Of a DNA stretch of 64,000 nt, positions 1 to 8,737 are shown piece after piece. Location of the stretch: NCBI GenBank assembly GCA_945873125.1, contig CAMCBV010000009.1, forward strand, positions 1-64,000. The letters run 5' to 3'. A program made the translations under genes and the position numbers. Under the pieces are notes generated by a model. The model had not been told where the DNA came from and made no database searches. It saw nothing but the letters and a program-made list of their open reading frames with translations. The DNA is from Prosthecobacter debontii. Its GTDB lineage: Bacteria > Verrucomicrobiota > Verrucomicrobiia > Verrucomicrobiales > Akkermansiaceae. Positions within the stretch are counted from its first letter, which is position 1. Each line of letters starts with the position of its first letter.

Positions 1-149
1 CAAGGTGAAGGCTCTTCTGCGCAAGGCCGAAGCCCGCACCAACGAAGCCCTCCTCTTGGCAATTGGAGACGCTCTCTCACAGGTAACCCAAAAAGACGCC
101 ACCAATTGGTTTACCCATTGCGGCTACAGTTTTATTTAAAATGCTCTAG
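1..149 (+). mobile_element. Right end of an IS630-type insertion sequence (partial)
   Basis: The first 139 bases encode the C-terminus of an IS630-type transposase. The reading of the facing methyltransferase gene breaks immediately after this, at the CTAG tetranucleotide 146-149. IS630/Tc1 elements insert at TA, often within CTAG, so the element boundary is placed at that motif. Only one end lies in the window, so the terminal inverted repeat cannot be compared with its partner. Confidence 0.7.
2..139 (+). CDS. IS630 family transposase, C-terminal fragment (runs off left edge)
   Basis: The frame opening at base 2 reads KVKALLRKAEARTNEALLLA and ends GDALSQVTQKDATNWFTHCGYSFI before TAA at 137-139. 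This matches the usual tail of IS630 transposases: a basic helix, then an acidic-box IGDALxxxTxxD segment and a terminal NWFxHCGY. The DDE catalytic residues would lie left of the window. The stop overlaps by three bases (136-138) the stop codon of the facing minus-strand methyltransferase gene, because that gene now terminates inside the insertion. Whether the transposase is intact cannot be judged. Confidence 0.75.
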   Translation, partial: KVKALLRKAEARTNEALLLAIGDALSQVTQKDATNWFTHCGYSFI

Positions 150-3100
150 TCCCATCAATGACTGGTTGAAAATGTTTTGTCCGCGCCTCATTGCACACAA
201 AACTCGTCCGATCAAGAGTCTGAATCCCAAAGTAGGCACCACAGTAATTTCCCAACGGATGCGAAACTGAATCAATTGCATTTAAGACAACGGCAAACGA
301 TTCGTTCACGTCGAGTTCCAATTCATAGCTTGGAGGAACGATCCGTTCAGGCGGCGTCATACGCCAACGCAGCGTCGCGAAGAGATCCTCGTTATTGTTC
401 ATTGGTGCTGATCGGATTGGACCGAGAGCAGTAATGTCAGGAGATTCACGTTTCCTCCAAATGCTAACAGCATTATCCACAGCCTGACCGGGAAATACTG
501 GATAGTAGAACAAAAGGAACGCTAGAGGCTGTGATTCCGTAAGAAGTAATTTTCTCAGGGCTGCGGAATATTTATTTTTGAGGAATGTGTTGGGCGTAAT
601 GAAAGCTAATACGCCACCGGGACAAAGCACTCGTAGTGACGCTTCGAAAAACACCTGGTACAGATCGACTTTGTATTGAGCGGAAACATATCGCTCTCGC
701 CACTCCGTGAGCTGTGATCCTGTCAGTCCTAATGCTTGAAGGAGGACATACGGCGGATTCCCAATAACCACATCGAAACCGCTATCCACCTCTCTCGCAG
801 CCGATTCCGTCAACTCGGACTGGCCAGTGGTTTCATTGATAATGCCGAGGTTGCCCCGTAAGGTCGCGGGAGTTGCCGGGCTATCCGTGCGGACTTTTCC
901 AATGGGTAAGCCAAACATCCATTCCGAATCGAAGAATGGAGCGAAGTCGTTTTGGTCGTAGGGATCCCAGTCCGCGAGTTTGGCGGCGGCGGGGGCATCC
1001 ATGCCGGTTTTTGCGAGGACGGCTCCGAGTTCGGCGCGGATCCGCTGATCCTTTTCCTTGCAGGCGCGTTTGTTGCTTGGATCGCGGGCGTTGAAGTGAT
1101 CGTGGCGTACATCCTGAAGGCGTTGTTTAAGTAGTTTCACCTGCTCGTGGCTGGCGGCATCGCCTTCGAAGAAGCTGGCCTGTTTGAGTTTCGGTCGCGG
1201 GATTGGGATTAGCGAATCCGCGGCGACAAGGCGGGTTTCGAGGTTGGGCAGCGGGCGGACGCCGAGGTTGCTTTCCTCCGGAAGGACGCGCTGATCCACT
1301 ACGAGGGCGATGAAGAATCGTAGCTTGGCGATCTGGACGGCGACGGGCTGAATGTCCACGCCGTAGATGGCGTTTTCGATTAGGTAGAGTTTCCTGCCGT
1401 AATCGGAGGAATTGAACTCGAAGGTGTCATTGATTTCATTGAGCCGTTGTTGGCGGGTTTCCCTGTCGCCAGATTGGAAGGCGGCCTCGGTCTCGATGAG
1501 GGCGCGTTGCCGCTGCACCTCGCGCCAGCGTTCGTTTTCGTCATCGAGTTTCTTGAGCAGATCCACCAAGCGGTGGAGCGCACCCATGGGGAAAGCTCCG
1601 GAGCCGCAAGCGGGATCGAGGATTTTCACGCGGCCAATGGCGTCGATGAGGGCGGCGCGGGTGGCGGGCTGGATTTCCTTGAGGGTGGCCTTGTTGGAAA
1701 AGAGATCCTCCAGCGCGGCCTTGCACTTGGGAACCTGGGTGGTGAGGTAGGATTTCAAGGACTCATCCACCATGTAGGAGACGATCTCCCGGGGCGTGTA
1801 AAAGGCACCGAGAGCCTTACGGGCGGTGGTCTTGGTGTCCTCGTTGTAGGAGGCGAGGAGGTTCTCGAAGACTTTTCCCAACAGCTCGGGGTCGAGGGCA
1901 ATTTCCTCTTCGAGCGGGGTGTTTTCCTCGATGGTGAACTTGTAGCGGGAGAGGATTTCGATGAGGCCGCGAACCTTGGCTTTCTTCGAGCGGGCGGTCT
2001 TTTTGGTTTCTTCGCCATAGTCTTTGGAAAGATCCACGTTCCGTTCGGAGCCGAAGAAGAGATCGTTCGGGAGTAGGCAGGAGAGCTTTGGATTGTCGGA
2101 GAAGCCGTCGAGGATGGTGTTGTCGGTTTTTTTGCCGCTCTTGTCATCTAGGCAATCGAAGAGTCCGCCGTTGAGGAACGGGACACGCTTCGAGATGGCT
2201 GTCCACTCGGAGGGATTGTGAAAGGTGGATTCATGCCGCCAGAGTGTGGTGATACCGAAGTTGGGATCGAAGCGATCGCCTTCCTTTTTCCGCTCACGAA
2301 AGCCGCGCTGCTCGGGCGGCATGTTGAGGGTGCCGAAGAAGAGGTTCTGAAGGACGGCGTGGTAGTAGGCGGGTGAGGAATCGGGTTTCGTGGAGTCGGT
2401 GGACGGGTTGAAATCCTTGATGAGTTTTTTCAGGGTGTGTGCGCGGAAGAGATCGGCGGGTATGAGGCGTTTCTCGACCAGGAACCAGCAGAAGATGATC
2501 CGGGTGAGCAGGCGGATGAGGAAGAGGGATTTCTCCTGCTCGGTATCGCAATGCTCGGGCAGGCGGATAATACCGTCCTCGACCTGATGCTGCGCCCAGA
2601 AATACCAGTCGGCGATCTCGCGGTAGAAGGCGTTCGAGAGCGCGTAGGAATCCAGTTTCTTTTCCCAAGCGGCGTGGAGTTTGACGAAGTTCGGTATTTC
2701 ATCGAACTCGCGCAACGACGGCAGGGAGAAGTCATTGAGGATTTCGATATGGGCGCGGATCGGATCGGCGCAGCGGATGTCCTTGATGAGGGTGGCCTTG
2801 TCGAGAACGTCCTTGGTGGAATCCCGTTTGTTGAGCCGACGCCGAATGATCGCGATGGAGGTGAGGGGTTCGTCCTTTTCGCCATGACGAAAAAGAACGA
2901 TGGATGGCATAGGCAAGGGCTTATTGATGAGCCGTGCAAAGGTTGTGAGTTCACCGCGGGTGTAGGTTCCGTGGGGCAAATCGACGGCGAAGAAAATGTA
3001 GGACTGAATGCGCTGGGTGTCGACAGTGGTGGTGGAGTCGAACATATCGATGTGTTTCGATAGCTCCGCGTCTCCAATCTGGAAAATGAGATGAAGGGAC

Positions 3101-3306
3101 TTTATGCGTCGAAATTCTTTCTCCTCCTTCGCTGTGAGAGGCTTGGATGAATTAGCCGCAATTTTTAGGAACTCATCGAGATCCCAGGATGCTGTGCGCT
3201 CTGATTCGTAGCCCAGCGTGTTGAACAGAGCCTTGCCTGACTTCGCCAAGCTACCTGTTGCAAGGTCAGCAAGTGCTAGTTGGATGGATTCGCGTAGATC
3301 TGACAT
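136..3306 (-). CDS. Eco57I/PglX-like adenine-specific DNA methyltransferase, 3' end truncated by IS630
   Basis: A class I SAM-dependent DNA methyltransferase of the Eco57I/type IIG-PglX kind. The start is the ATG at 3306 (MSDLRESIQL); an upstream TTG at 3351 would overlap the preceding gene. A long N-terminal region is followed by GAFYTPREIV (about residue 500), SAM-binding motif I DPACGSGAF (about 565) and catalytic motif IV DVVIGNPPYV (about 845). N-PP-Y predicts N6-adenine methylation. In relatives a target-recognition region begins with a PVIDGRD-type phrase. Here the protein reads QPVIDG and then TRAF-stop, and the last codons fall in the IS630 end. The product therefore probably lacks its target-recognition domain and may be inactive. 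It is the last gene of a minus-strand operon with the AlbA_2 regulator (27 bp gap) and the PLD-helicase. Confidence 0.85.
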   Translation of the reverse strand: MSDLRESIQLALADLATGSLAKSGKALFNTLGYESERTASWDLDEFLKIAANSSKPLTAKEEKEFRRIKSLHLIFQIGDAELSKHIDMFDSTTTVDTQRIQSYIFFAVDLPHGTYTRGELTTFARLINKPLPMPSIVLFRHGEKDEPLTSIAIIRRRLNKRDSTKDVLDKATLIKDIRCADPIRAHIEILNDFSLPSLREFDEIPNFVKLHAAWEKKLDSYALSNAFYREIADWYFWAQHQVEDGIIRLPEHCDTEQEKSLFLIRLLTRIIFCWFLVEKRLIPADLFRAHTLKKLIKDFNPSTDSTKPDSSPAYYHAVLQNLFFGTLNMPPEQRGFRERKKEGDRFDPNFGITTLWRHESTFHNPSEWTAISKRVPFLNGGLFDCLDDKSGKKTDNTILDGFSDNPKLSCLLPNDLFFGSERNVDLSKDYGEETKKTARSKKAKVRGLIEILSRYKFTIEENTPLEEEIALDPELLGKVFENLLASYNEDTKTTARKALGAFYTPREIVSYMVDESLKSYLTTQVPKCKAALEDLFSNKATLKEIQPATRAALIDAIGRVKILDPACGSGAFPMGALHRLVDLLKKLDDENERWREVQRQRALIETEAAFQSGDRETRQQRLNEINDTFEFNSSDYGRKLYLIENAIYGVDIQPVAVQIAKLRFFIALVVDQRVLPEESNLGVRPLPNLETRLVAADSLIPIPRPKLKQASFFEGDAASHEQVKLLKQRLQDVRHDHFNARDPSNKRACKEKDQRIRAELGAVLAKTGMDAPAAAKLADWDPYDQNDFAPFFDSEWMFGLPIGKVRTDSPATPATLRGNLGIINETTGQSELTESAAREVDSGFDVVIGNPPYVLLQALGLTGSQLTEWRERYVSAQYKVDLYQVFFEASLRVLCPGGVLAFITPNTFLKNKYSAALRKLLLTESQPLAFLLFYYPVFPGQAVDNAVSIWRKRESPDITALGPIRSAPMNNNEDLFATLRWRMTPPERIVPPSYELELDVNESFAVVLNAIDSVSHPLGNYCGAYFGIQTLDRTSFVCNEARTKHFQPVIDGTRAF

Positions 3307-3332
3307 CGGAAAAAAGATTGAAGGTTGAATTT

Positions 3333-4706
3333 TTATGATACTACTTCCCAATGGCCGCCCTTTGCTGGGCCGATACGGCGGATGTATCCCCCTTGTTGAA
3401 GATTTTTGATCGTGCGTTCAATGGAGCGCTCGGTGACTCCAATGGCGTTAGCGAGTTCTGGGATGGTGATCAGAGCGTTGGCAGTCATCAGAGCGACGAT
3501 TTTCCCCGACGTTTTCCCCGACGTTTTCCCCGACGTTTTTTGATCTCCTCCTGTCAGGGTTTCGCCTTTGGATGTGGTGGCGATGGCCTTGAGGTATTCC
3601 GGCGAGAACGGGAATTCGATCCACAGGTCATTCGGCTTGTAGTCGATGATCGGGGTGGGTGTCCCAGCCTTTTGGCAGGCTTCAAAAATGCGTTGGATAC
3701 CGCGTCCCCAGGTTTCGATTTCGCCGGCTCGGAAGAATGCGTTCGCGATGTCGGGATTGAAAGGTGTGGAAGCATGATCCGCCAGCAGGCTTTCCGATGT
3801 CCAGCCTTCCGGCAGGACGGCGGGGTTCCAGATTCTCAAACGGTCTTCATAAGCTCGGATCTGCACGGGTGCGCCAACGGCGTAATCCCGATGCACGAGT
3901 GCGTTCAAAATGGCCTCGCGCAGTGCCACATCAGGCACAGGGTAGCGTTCGATGCGATGGATGCCATCGTAGGTGATGGCGGCCTTGAGATATTTGGTTC
4001 TAACAAGATCGATGGTTTTGGCACTTTGCTCGAAGAGATTACCATGCACCTCGTCGTGGTATGCAAACTCCGCAGCCGTGCGGAAGTAACCGATCTTGAC
4101 GAAGGCTCCGGTGACGAAGTGTTCCGGGTCGTGATGGAAGAGAAGGAGAGCGGCGCGTTTGAGGTAGGTGCCCTCGGTGAGTTTGAGTTTATCGATCAGA
4201 GCGGTGTCCGACACGCGGAGGTCAGCGGGATCGAGTCTTCCACTGCGTTCGGCGAGTTTGCGGAATTGCTTGATAGCGGTGCCTGACAAGTCGGTTGCCT
4301 TCACCTTCGGCACTGGGACGCTGTCCCAAGTTCTCCCTTGCTTGCGCAAGAGGAAGCGGTCGAGGGCTGCGCCCTTGAGCTCCTGCAAAGTGCTGCCGCT
4401 GCGGATGTAGTAGTGACCCCGGTAGCTGATGGGGTTCGGGTAGGAATCGACTTCGATGGCGATCCATGGCTTGCCCTTGGTGTGATGGAGATTGACCGCT
4501 ACGAGGATTCCCAAGAGATCACGGATTTTGTTAGGCAGGTCTTCGAGTAACTTCGAGGCGTCCGCCAAGCCGACGATCTCGCCTTTGTCGTTGCGCCCGA
4601 TTTCCAAGCGCCCCCCTTCCGCGTTGGCGAATCCCGAAACCCAACGGAGAAGGTCGTCGCGCCACGACTCCTTCCATTCGGCGTGCTGGGATTCAAATTG
4701 GCTCAT
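3333..4706 (-). CDS. AlbA_2 (Schlafen-type) domain / HATPase_c_4 / winged-helix putative regulator
   Basis: A 457-residue protein of the family often annotated as ATP-binding protein or putative transcriptional regulator. The N-terminal AlbA_2 domain is visible as EWKESW followed by GFANAEGGRLEIG (residues 10-45). The central HATPase_c_4-like region has LREAILNALVHRDYAVG and GRGIQRIFEAC (about 260-345). The C-terminus (after about 400) is a winged helix, ITIPELANAIGVTERSIERT. A Thr-Ser-Gly-Lys tetrapeptide is repeated just before the winged helix. The gene lies 27 bp downstream of the helicase and 26 bp upstream of the methyltransferase ATG, so the three are probably co-transcribed. Such proteins are common companions of restriction and defence genes; a regulatory role is inference. 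Confidence 0.8.
   Translation of the reverse strand: MSQFESQHAEWKESWRDDLLRWVSGFANAEGGRLEIGRNDKGEIVGLADASKLLEDLPNKIRDLLGILVAVNLHHTKGKPWIAIEVDSYPNPISYRGHYYIRSGSTLQELKGAALDRFLLRKQGRTWDSVPVPKVKATDLSGTAIKQFRKLAERSGRLDPADLRVSDTALIDKLKLTEGTYLKRAALLLFHHDPEHFVTGAFVKIGYFRTAAEFAYHDEVHGNLFEQSAKTIDLVRTKYLKAAITYDGIHRIERYPVPDVALREAILNALVHRDYAVGAPVQIRAYEDRLRIWNPAVLPEGWTSESLLADHASTPFNPDIANAFFRAGEIETWGRGIQRIFEACQKAGTPTPIIDYKPNDLWIEFPFSPEYLKAIATTSKGETLTGGDQKTSGKTSGKTSGKIVALMTANALITIPELANAIGVTERSIERTIKNLQQGGYIRRIGPAKGGHWEVVS
3496..3540 (-). repeat. 12-bp tandem repeat encoding a TSGK linker
   Basis: Almost four copies of a 12-bp unit (gacgttttcccc on the plus strand) lie in frame in the AlbA_2 regulator and encode repeated TSGK between the ATPase-like domain and the winged helix. 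In-frame 12-mers can change copy number by slippage without breaking the gene. Similar EKTxEKT linkers are frequent in this family. Confidence 0.8.
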
Positions 4707-4733
4707 TGGGTGTAAATCGTGTGGGGTTTGAGT

Positions 4734-7700
4734 TCAGGATTGCGAACCCATGATCACAAGCCAAGTGACAAGTTCCATGTCGTCGGAGGATGTGGGGGTT
4801 TCTGAGGCTGTGGGTAGCAAGCCATCCCGGCCTGAGAGTAGAGAGGATGTTGCGCGACGGGCGAAGGTGCGCTTGATGGATTCCATCGCAGAGTCTAAGA
4901 GATTCGATTCGTGGCTCATGTCGGAGCCGTTGGTGGTGCGGGTATCGAAGGCATCGCAGAGATCGGTAAAGGCGCTGACGTGACCTGCGGCGAGTGCGCG
5001 GAAGAGTTCCAAGCACTGTTTCGGCTGCATGAAGGTGAGGCGGACGTTTCCGTCATCCAGAACATAGACGAGGTAGAAGGGCGCGAGTGGGTTTACCTCC
5101 GTGGGTCGCTTGTTGTCCCGCTGGCGTAGGCAGAACAAAATCCCCGGCTGAGACACCGGTAATTGAGGATCGGGCGGCACGACTGCGAAAAGCCCGAGTT
5201 CGGCAGTTTCGAGAAGTTCGCGGTTGTTTTCGAGGAAGCGGAGCAGGTCGAGCCGGAAGTCTGTGAGCGAGAAGTCGGCGAGTGAGATTCCATCGGGATC
5301 TTCCTCGTCAAAATCGACAACGCCCTTTTGCAAGTCCTGAAGTTGCTTGTTGCGGTAATGGAGATCCGCCTTGATCAAATCTTCGATTTGATCGGAGGCA
5401 AGGAGATTGTCCTCACCGGAGGCTGTTAGATCGACGAGCGCCATGCGGTCTTCCACCCGGTTCTTGACGTTGAGGTAAGCGTCGAGGTCTTTCGTCGGCC
5501 AGAAATTGACGAGTGAAACGGATTTGTTGCGTGAGCCGATCCGGTCAATCCGGCCAAAGCGCTGGATGATTCTAACAGGATTCCAGTGGATGTCGTAGTT
5601 AATGAGGAGGTCGCAGTCCTGGAGGTTCTGGCCTTCCGAAATGCAGTCTGTCGCGATGAGGAGGTCGATTTCCTCATCCTGAGGAAGTTCCGGCTGTCGA
5701 TCGCGTTTTTTCGAGATCGGAGAGAAGTTGGTGAGGATGTGTTCGAGATCCACTTTGCCGAGCGATGCCTTGTATTGGCCTCCGCCGCAGACAAGCGCGG
5801 TGTGGATGCCGAGCGATTCCTTTGCCCACCCGGCGAGGTTGTCATGGAGGTAACGGGCGGTATCGGCAAAGGCGGTGAAAAGCAGGACTTTCCGAACGGG
5901 TTTGCCATCAATGTTCTCTGCCGGCTTTGTGACCTTGGCTGTGATGAGTTCCTTGACGCGTGCGAGCTTGGCATCGCGGATGGGAACCACTGGGCGGGAG
6001 TGGTCTAACAAATTCTGGAGCTGCGCCCGGTCTTGGCGAACTGCAAGCAACCAATCCGGAAGATTGAGGTGGGCGAGGTTGATCTTGTGCTTGCCACCGA
6101 TTTCGAGGTCTTCCGGGTCGAGATCCAGATCGTCGAAGTCGTCTTCGGAGAGATTGGCGAAATCCAGCGATGGGTTATTGTCCCGCTTCTCCTCGAAAGC
6201 CCGGATCTTGGATTCCAACTTGTCGATTTTTTCGATGGTTCTTTCAAGCGTAAGCCGGAAGGAATCGATGGAGCTTTCCAGGCGTTTGAGGAAGTTGATC
6301 TTCATCATGCAGATGAGAATCCGTTCGCGGCCTTCCTGGTTGAAGTTCCCGATCTTCGCTGCGTATTTCGCAAGAACTTCAGGGGGGAGGTTCTTCTTCA
6401 GCTTGGTGCTGGGATGGTAGAGGCTGAGTTTGAGATCGCTGATTTTCTGGTCGAGTTCCTCGAAAGAAATGAAGTCGTTCAGGAGATCAATGTGCGGGTA
6501 TTCCGCAGTGGGTTTCTCACGCTTGGGGAAACCACCCAGGCGTTCCATTTCTTTTGCGTAGTAGCGTTTGATCTGAGAGCGCGAGCGGGCGATGGAGAGT
6601 CCGTCGAGCAGTTTGAAGAAATCGCTGCCGAGTTCGTGGATGAGGTCGCGGGCTTTACGCTCGTTGGCAGGTTTCTTCGTCCAGTTGGTGAACTTGGCCT
6701 GAGCTTTCCGGGTGGTTTCCTTGATGCTGGGGATACCTAGCTTCTCCTTGAATACCCCGTCATACTCACCGCTGCTATCACGTGCGACATCGCCGCCGGC
6801 AATGAAGGAGATCTGGTTTCGTAGGTCGGCGATCTGGTTGTTGACCGGAGTGGCCGATAGAAGAAGCACTTTGGTTTTTTGTCCTTTCTGGATGACCTCC
6901 TCCAGCAGGCGCTCGTAGCGTGTGCGTCGGGGCGTGCCATCCTCTCTTGCTTTGCCGACGGCGTTGTTCCTGAAATTGTGAGATTCATCGATGACGATCA
7001 GGCTGTAGTTGTGCCAGTTGAAGTTCGCGAGGTCGATGTCCCCGGTGAGGCCGCTTGTGCGGGAAAGGTCGGTGTGGGACACCACATCGAATCCGAAGCC
7101 GTCTTCCAACAGTGGATTGAGCTTGCTGTTAGATCGGAATACCGTCCAGTTCGGGCGGAGCTTCTTCGGGCAAATCACGAGGACTCGTTCGTTGCGGAGT
7201 TCGAAGTATTTGATGACGGCGAGGGCTTCAAAAGTCTTCCCTAACCCGACACTATCGGCGAGGATACAACCGTTGAATTCAAGCAGTTTATTGATCGCTC
7301 CTTTAGCTCCATCGCGCTGAAAGGAGTAGAGCATTTTCCAGACTTGGGATTCCAGCAGTGTGGTGCGCTTGAGTGCGTCGTCCACGTCTTTGGAGCCTTC
7401 GAGTTCATCCCGGAACAAATGGAATAGCGTAAGGAAGTAAATGAACTGAGGCGCATTCGGTGATGCCAAGCGCTTGAGGTAGGTTAGCACTTCCTCTTTC
7501 ACATCCTTGGTGAGCGAGTCATCCCCCCAGACCTCGCTGAACCAGTTCTTGAGATCTTTGCGGTCGCGGTCGGAATCGACCACTAGGTTCAATTCGATGT
7601 TGCTGTTCGTTCCGAGTCCCAACCCAGGCACCGTGAAGTTCGAGCTACCAAGAATGGCACTGGAAGCATTGCCGTTCTCAATGTGGTAGGCTTTACCGTG

Positions 7701-8144
7701 GAGGAAATTCGATTGGCGGATAGAGCGGATCTCCACCATGCGTTCGATCCATTCGGCGCAGGCTTTGGCCGCTGGGCGCTGAGTGAGGGTTTTTGCGATG
7801 GTGATGCCGTGCTCTGTGAGCTTGAAATTCGCCTTCGTTTTGCCGTCGCGATCTACTTCCGTGACGAAGGATGGCTCACCGAAAAGAAACTGGAGCTTGG
7901 CGGCTGATTCGAGCTGCGATGCCAGAGCCTCGTAGGCATGAACGGTGAAATAAGCTGAGACGAAGGAGAGCTGGCTGCCCGGCTGTATCTCCGCTTTGAG
8001 GAAGTCCCCGACGGTACCCCGGTGGGTGCGGTTGTCACGCAATGAGGAGTTTGATTGGGGATGGGCGGGCGGCATGAATGATGAATGAAAATTATTGATT
8101 GGCTCTGATACAGAACAATTAGAGCCAAGCGAAAATTTCACCAT
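4734..8144 (-). CDS. PLD-nuclease / SNF2-like helicase fusion protein (defence-associated)
   Basis: A 1136-residue protein with an N-terminal phospholipase D-like nuclease domain and an SF2/SNF2 helicase. The PLD signature is HGKAYHIENG followed by GSSNFT (about residues 150-170). Helicase motifs follow in order: Walker A DSVGLGKTFEAL (about 297), DESH box VIDESHNFR (about 385), motif III LLSATPVNN (about 430), and motifs V/VI ATDCISEGQNL and QRFGRIDRIG (about 840-870). This fusion is typical of restriction and phage-defence loci that pair a translocating helicase with an Eco57I/PglX-type methyltransferase, as here; the set recalls DISARM and type III/ISP-like logic but matches none exactly. 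The ATG at 8144 is used; an internal ATG at 8075 (MPPAHPQ) is an alternative. Neither has a clear Shine-Dalgarno. It is the first gene of the minus-strand operon. Confidence 0.88.
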   Translation of the reverse strand: MVKFSLGSNCSVSEPINNFHSSFMPPAHPQSNSSLRDNRTHRGTVGDFLKAEIQPGSQLSFVSAYFTVHAYEALASQLESAAKLQFLFGEPSFVTEVDRDGKTKANFKLTEHGITIAKTLTQRPAAKACAEWIERMVEIRSIRQSNFLHGKAYHIENGNASSAILGSSNFTVPGLGLGTNSNIELNLVVDSDRDRKDLKNWFSEVWGDDSLTKDVKEEVLTYLKRLASPNAPQFIYFLTLFHLFRDELEGSKDVDDALKRTTLLESQVWKMLYSFQRDGAKGAINKLLEFNGCILADSVGLGKTFEALAVIKYFELRNERVLVICPKKLRPNWTVFRSNSKLNPLLEDGFGFDVVSHTDLSRTSGLTGDIDLANFNWHNYSLIVIDESHNFRNNAVGKAREDGTPRRTRYERLLEEVIQKGQKTKVLLLSATPVNNQIADLRNQISFIAGGDVARDSSGEYDGVFKEKLGIPSIKETTRKAQAKFTNWTKKPANERKARDLIHELGSDFFKLLDGLSIARSRSQIKRYYAKEMERLGGFPKREKPTAEYPHIDLLNDFISFEELDQKISDLKLSLYHPSTKLKKNLPPEVLAKYAAKIGNFNQEGRERILICMMKINFLKRLESSIDSFRLTLERTIEKIDKLESKIRAFEEKRDNNPSLDFANLSEDDFDDLDLDPEDLEIGGKHKINLAHLNLPDWLLAVRQDRAQLQNLLDHSRPVVPIRDAKLARVKELITAKVTKPAENIDGKPVRKVLLFTAFADTARYLHDNLAGWAKESLGIHTALVCGGGQYKASLGKVDLEHILTNFSPISKKRDRQPELPQDEEIDLLIATDCISEGQNLQDCDLLINYDIHWNPVRIIQRFGRIDRIGSRNKSVSLVNFWPTKDLDAYLNVKNRVEDRMALVDLTASGEDNLLASDQIEDLIKADLHYRNKQLQDLQKGVVDFDEEDPDGISLADFSLTDFRLDLLRFLENNRELLETAELGLFAVVPPDPQLPVSQPGILFCLRQRDNKRPTEVNPLAPFYLVYVLDDGNVRLTFMQPKQCLELFRALAAGHVSAFTDLCDAFDTRTTNGSDMSHESNLLDSAMESIKRTFARRATSSLLSGRDGLLPTASETPTSSDDMELVTWLVIMGSQS

Positions 8145-8222
8145 TTGGGAAGGTCAAACACTGTGAAGGAGTTGCACTTTCTCCGGTGGCATTCCGCCGC
8201 TATAGGCGGTGTGTCAAAAGCA

Positions 8223-8471
8223 TCAGGCCGCAGTCCGCCGATCTGAGTCTTTGGGTCGCCCGCGCTTCGGGGTTTTTGCCCGTGCCTCAATCACGTCGAC
8301 AATGTCCGCAAAGCGTGTCTGATGAATCCGAGGCTTACAGTAGGCCACCGCCGATGGGGGAATCCCCAAGCTCTTAGCGATGTCGATTTGCAGGGCGCAA
8401 TAGCGCCCCGTTTTGGGGTCGATTACGGCTCCGGGAATTTTTGAAGGGTCAAGGTTGGCGTGAGTGTTCAT
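8223..8471 (-). CDS. Small hypothetical protein with HTH-like segment and AT-hook-like tail
   Basis: An 82-residue product, not assigned to a family. The middle (IDIAKSLGIPPSAVAYCKPR) looks like a helix-turn-helix, and the tail PKRGRPKDSDRR contains a GRP core flanked by basic residues, as in AT-hooks. It is divergent from the 133-residue and relaxase-like genes across a region with two hairpins, the usual place for an autoregulatory DNA-binding protein of a mobile element. That role is inference. The ORF could be spurious, but its codon use matches its neighbours and no better ORF covers the stretch. Confidence 0.5.
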   Translation of the reverse strand: MNTHANLDPSKIPGAVIDPKTGRYCALQIDIAKSLGIPPSAVAYCKPRIHQTRFADIVDVIEARAKTPKRGRPKDSDRRTAA

Positions 8472-8559
8472 GGTTGATTGGGCTTTTGATTACCTCAGAA
8501 ATTAGTGGATTTCACCAGCTCTGTCAAAGATTTTCATGTGTTCGTTTCAAACAGGTGTT

Positions 8560-8670
8560 TCTTCTGGGGGAGGGGGCGCATTCTACATGTGGGCGTAGCC
8601 AACATGCATTGGTTTATCGGCACGCCGATAAACAGGTCTAGCCCCCTCTTCCCCCCTCTCCCCTGGCTTG
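8560..8670. other. Double-hairpin intergenic structure, candidate oriT or operator of the element
   Basis: Two adjacent inverted repeats lie here. The first (8586-8606) has 9-base arms, catgtgggc and gccaacatg, with one mismatch and a 3-base loop. The second (8612-8633) is a perfect pair of 10-base arms, gtttatcggc and gccgataaac, with a 2-base loop. A G-rich run (about 8564-8578) lies before them and C-rich runs (8642-8665) after, so the outer flanks are also roughly complementary. The position, upstream of a relaxase-like gene and next to a possible regulator, suits an origin of transfer or an operator. Confidence 0.5.
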
Positions 8671-8737
8671 AAATACTTGAATAAATACCTTTTTACGGAA
8701 TTTGGCTGTGTTGGCAAATCCAGGTTAGATTCCCAAC

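Noticed and set aside
1447-2076. 209-residue plus-strand ORF inside the methyltransferase gene
   Set aside because: Antisense to conserved methyltransferase motifs; product is Gly/Glu/Val-rich as expected of a shadow frame.
3351-4286. 311-residue plus-strand ORF over the AlbA_2 gene
   Set aside because: Lies opposite conserved AlbA_2/ATPase sequence and has no family features.
8560-8670. Possible CRISPR-like or rho-independent terminator reading of the hairpins
   Set aside because: No repeated spacer structure and no T-tract after either hairpin.
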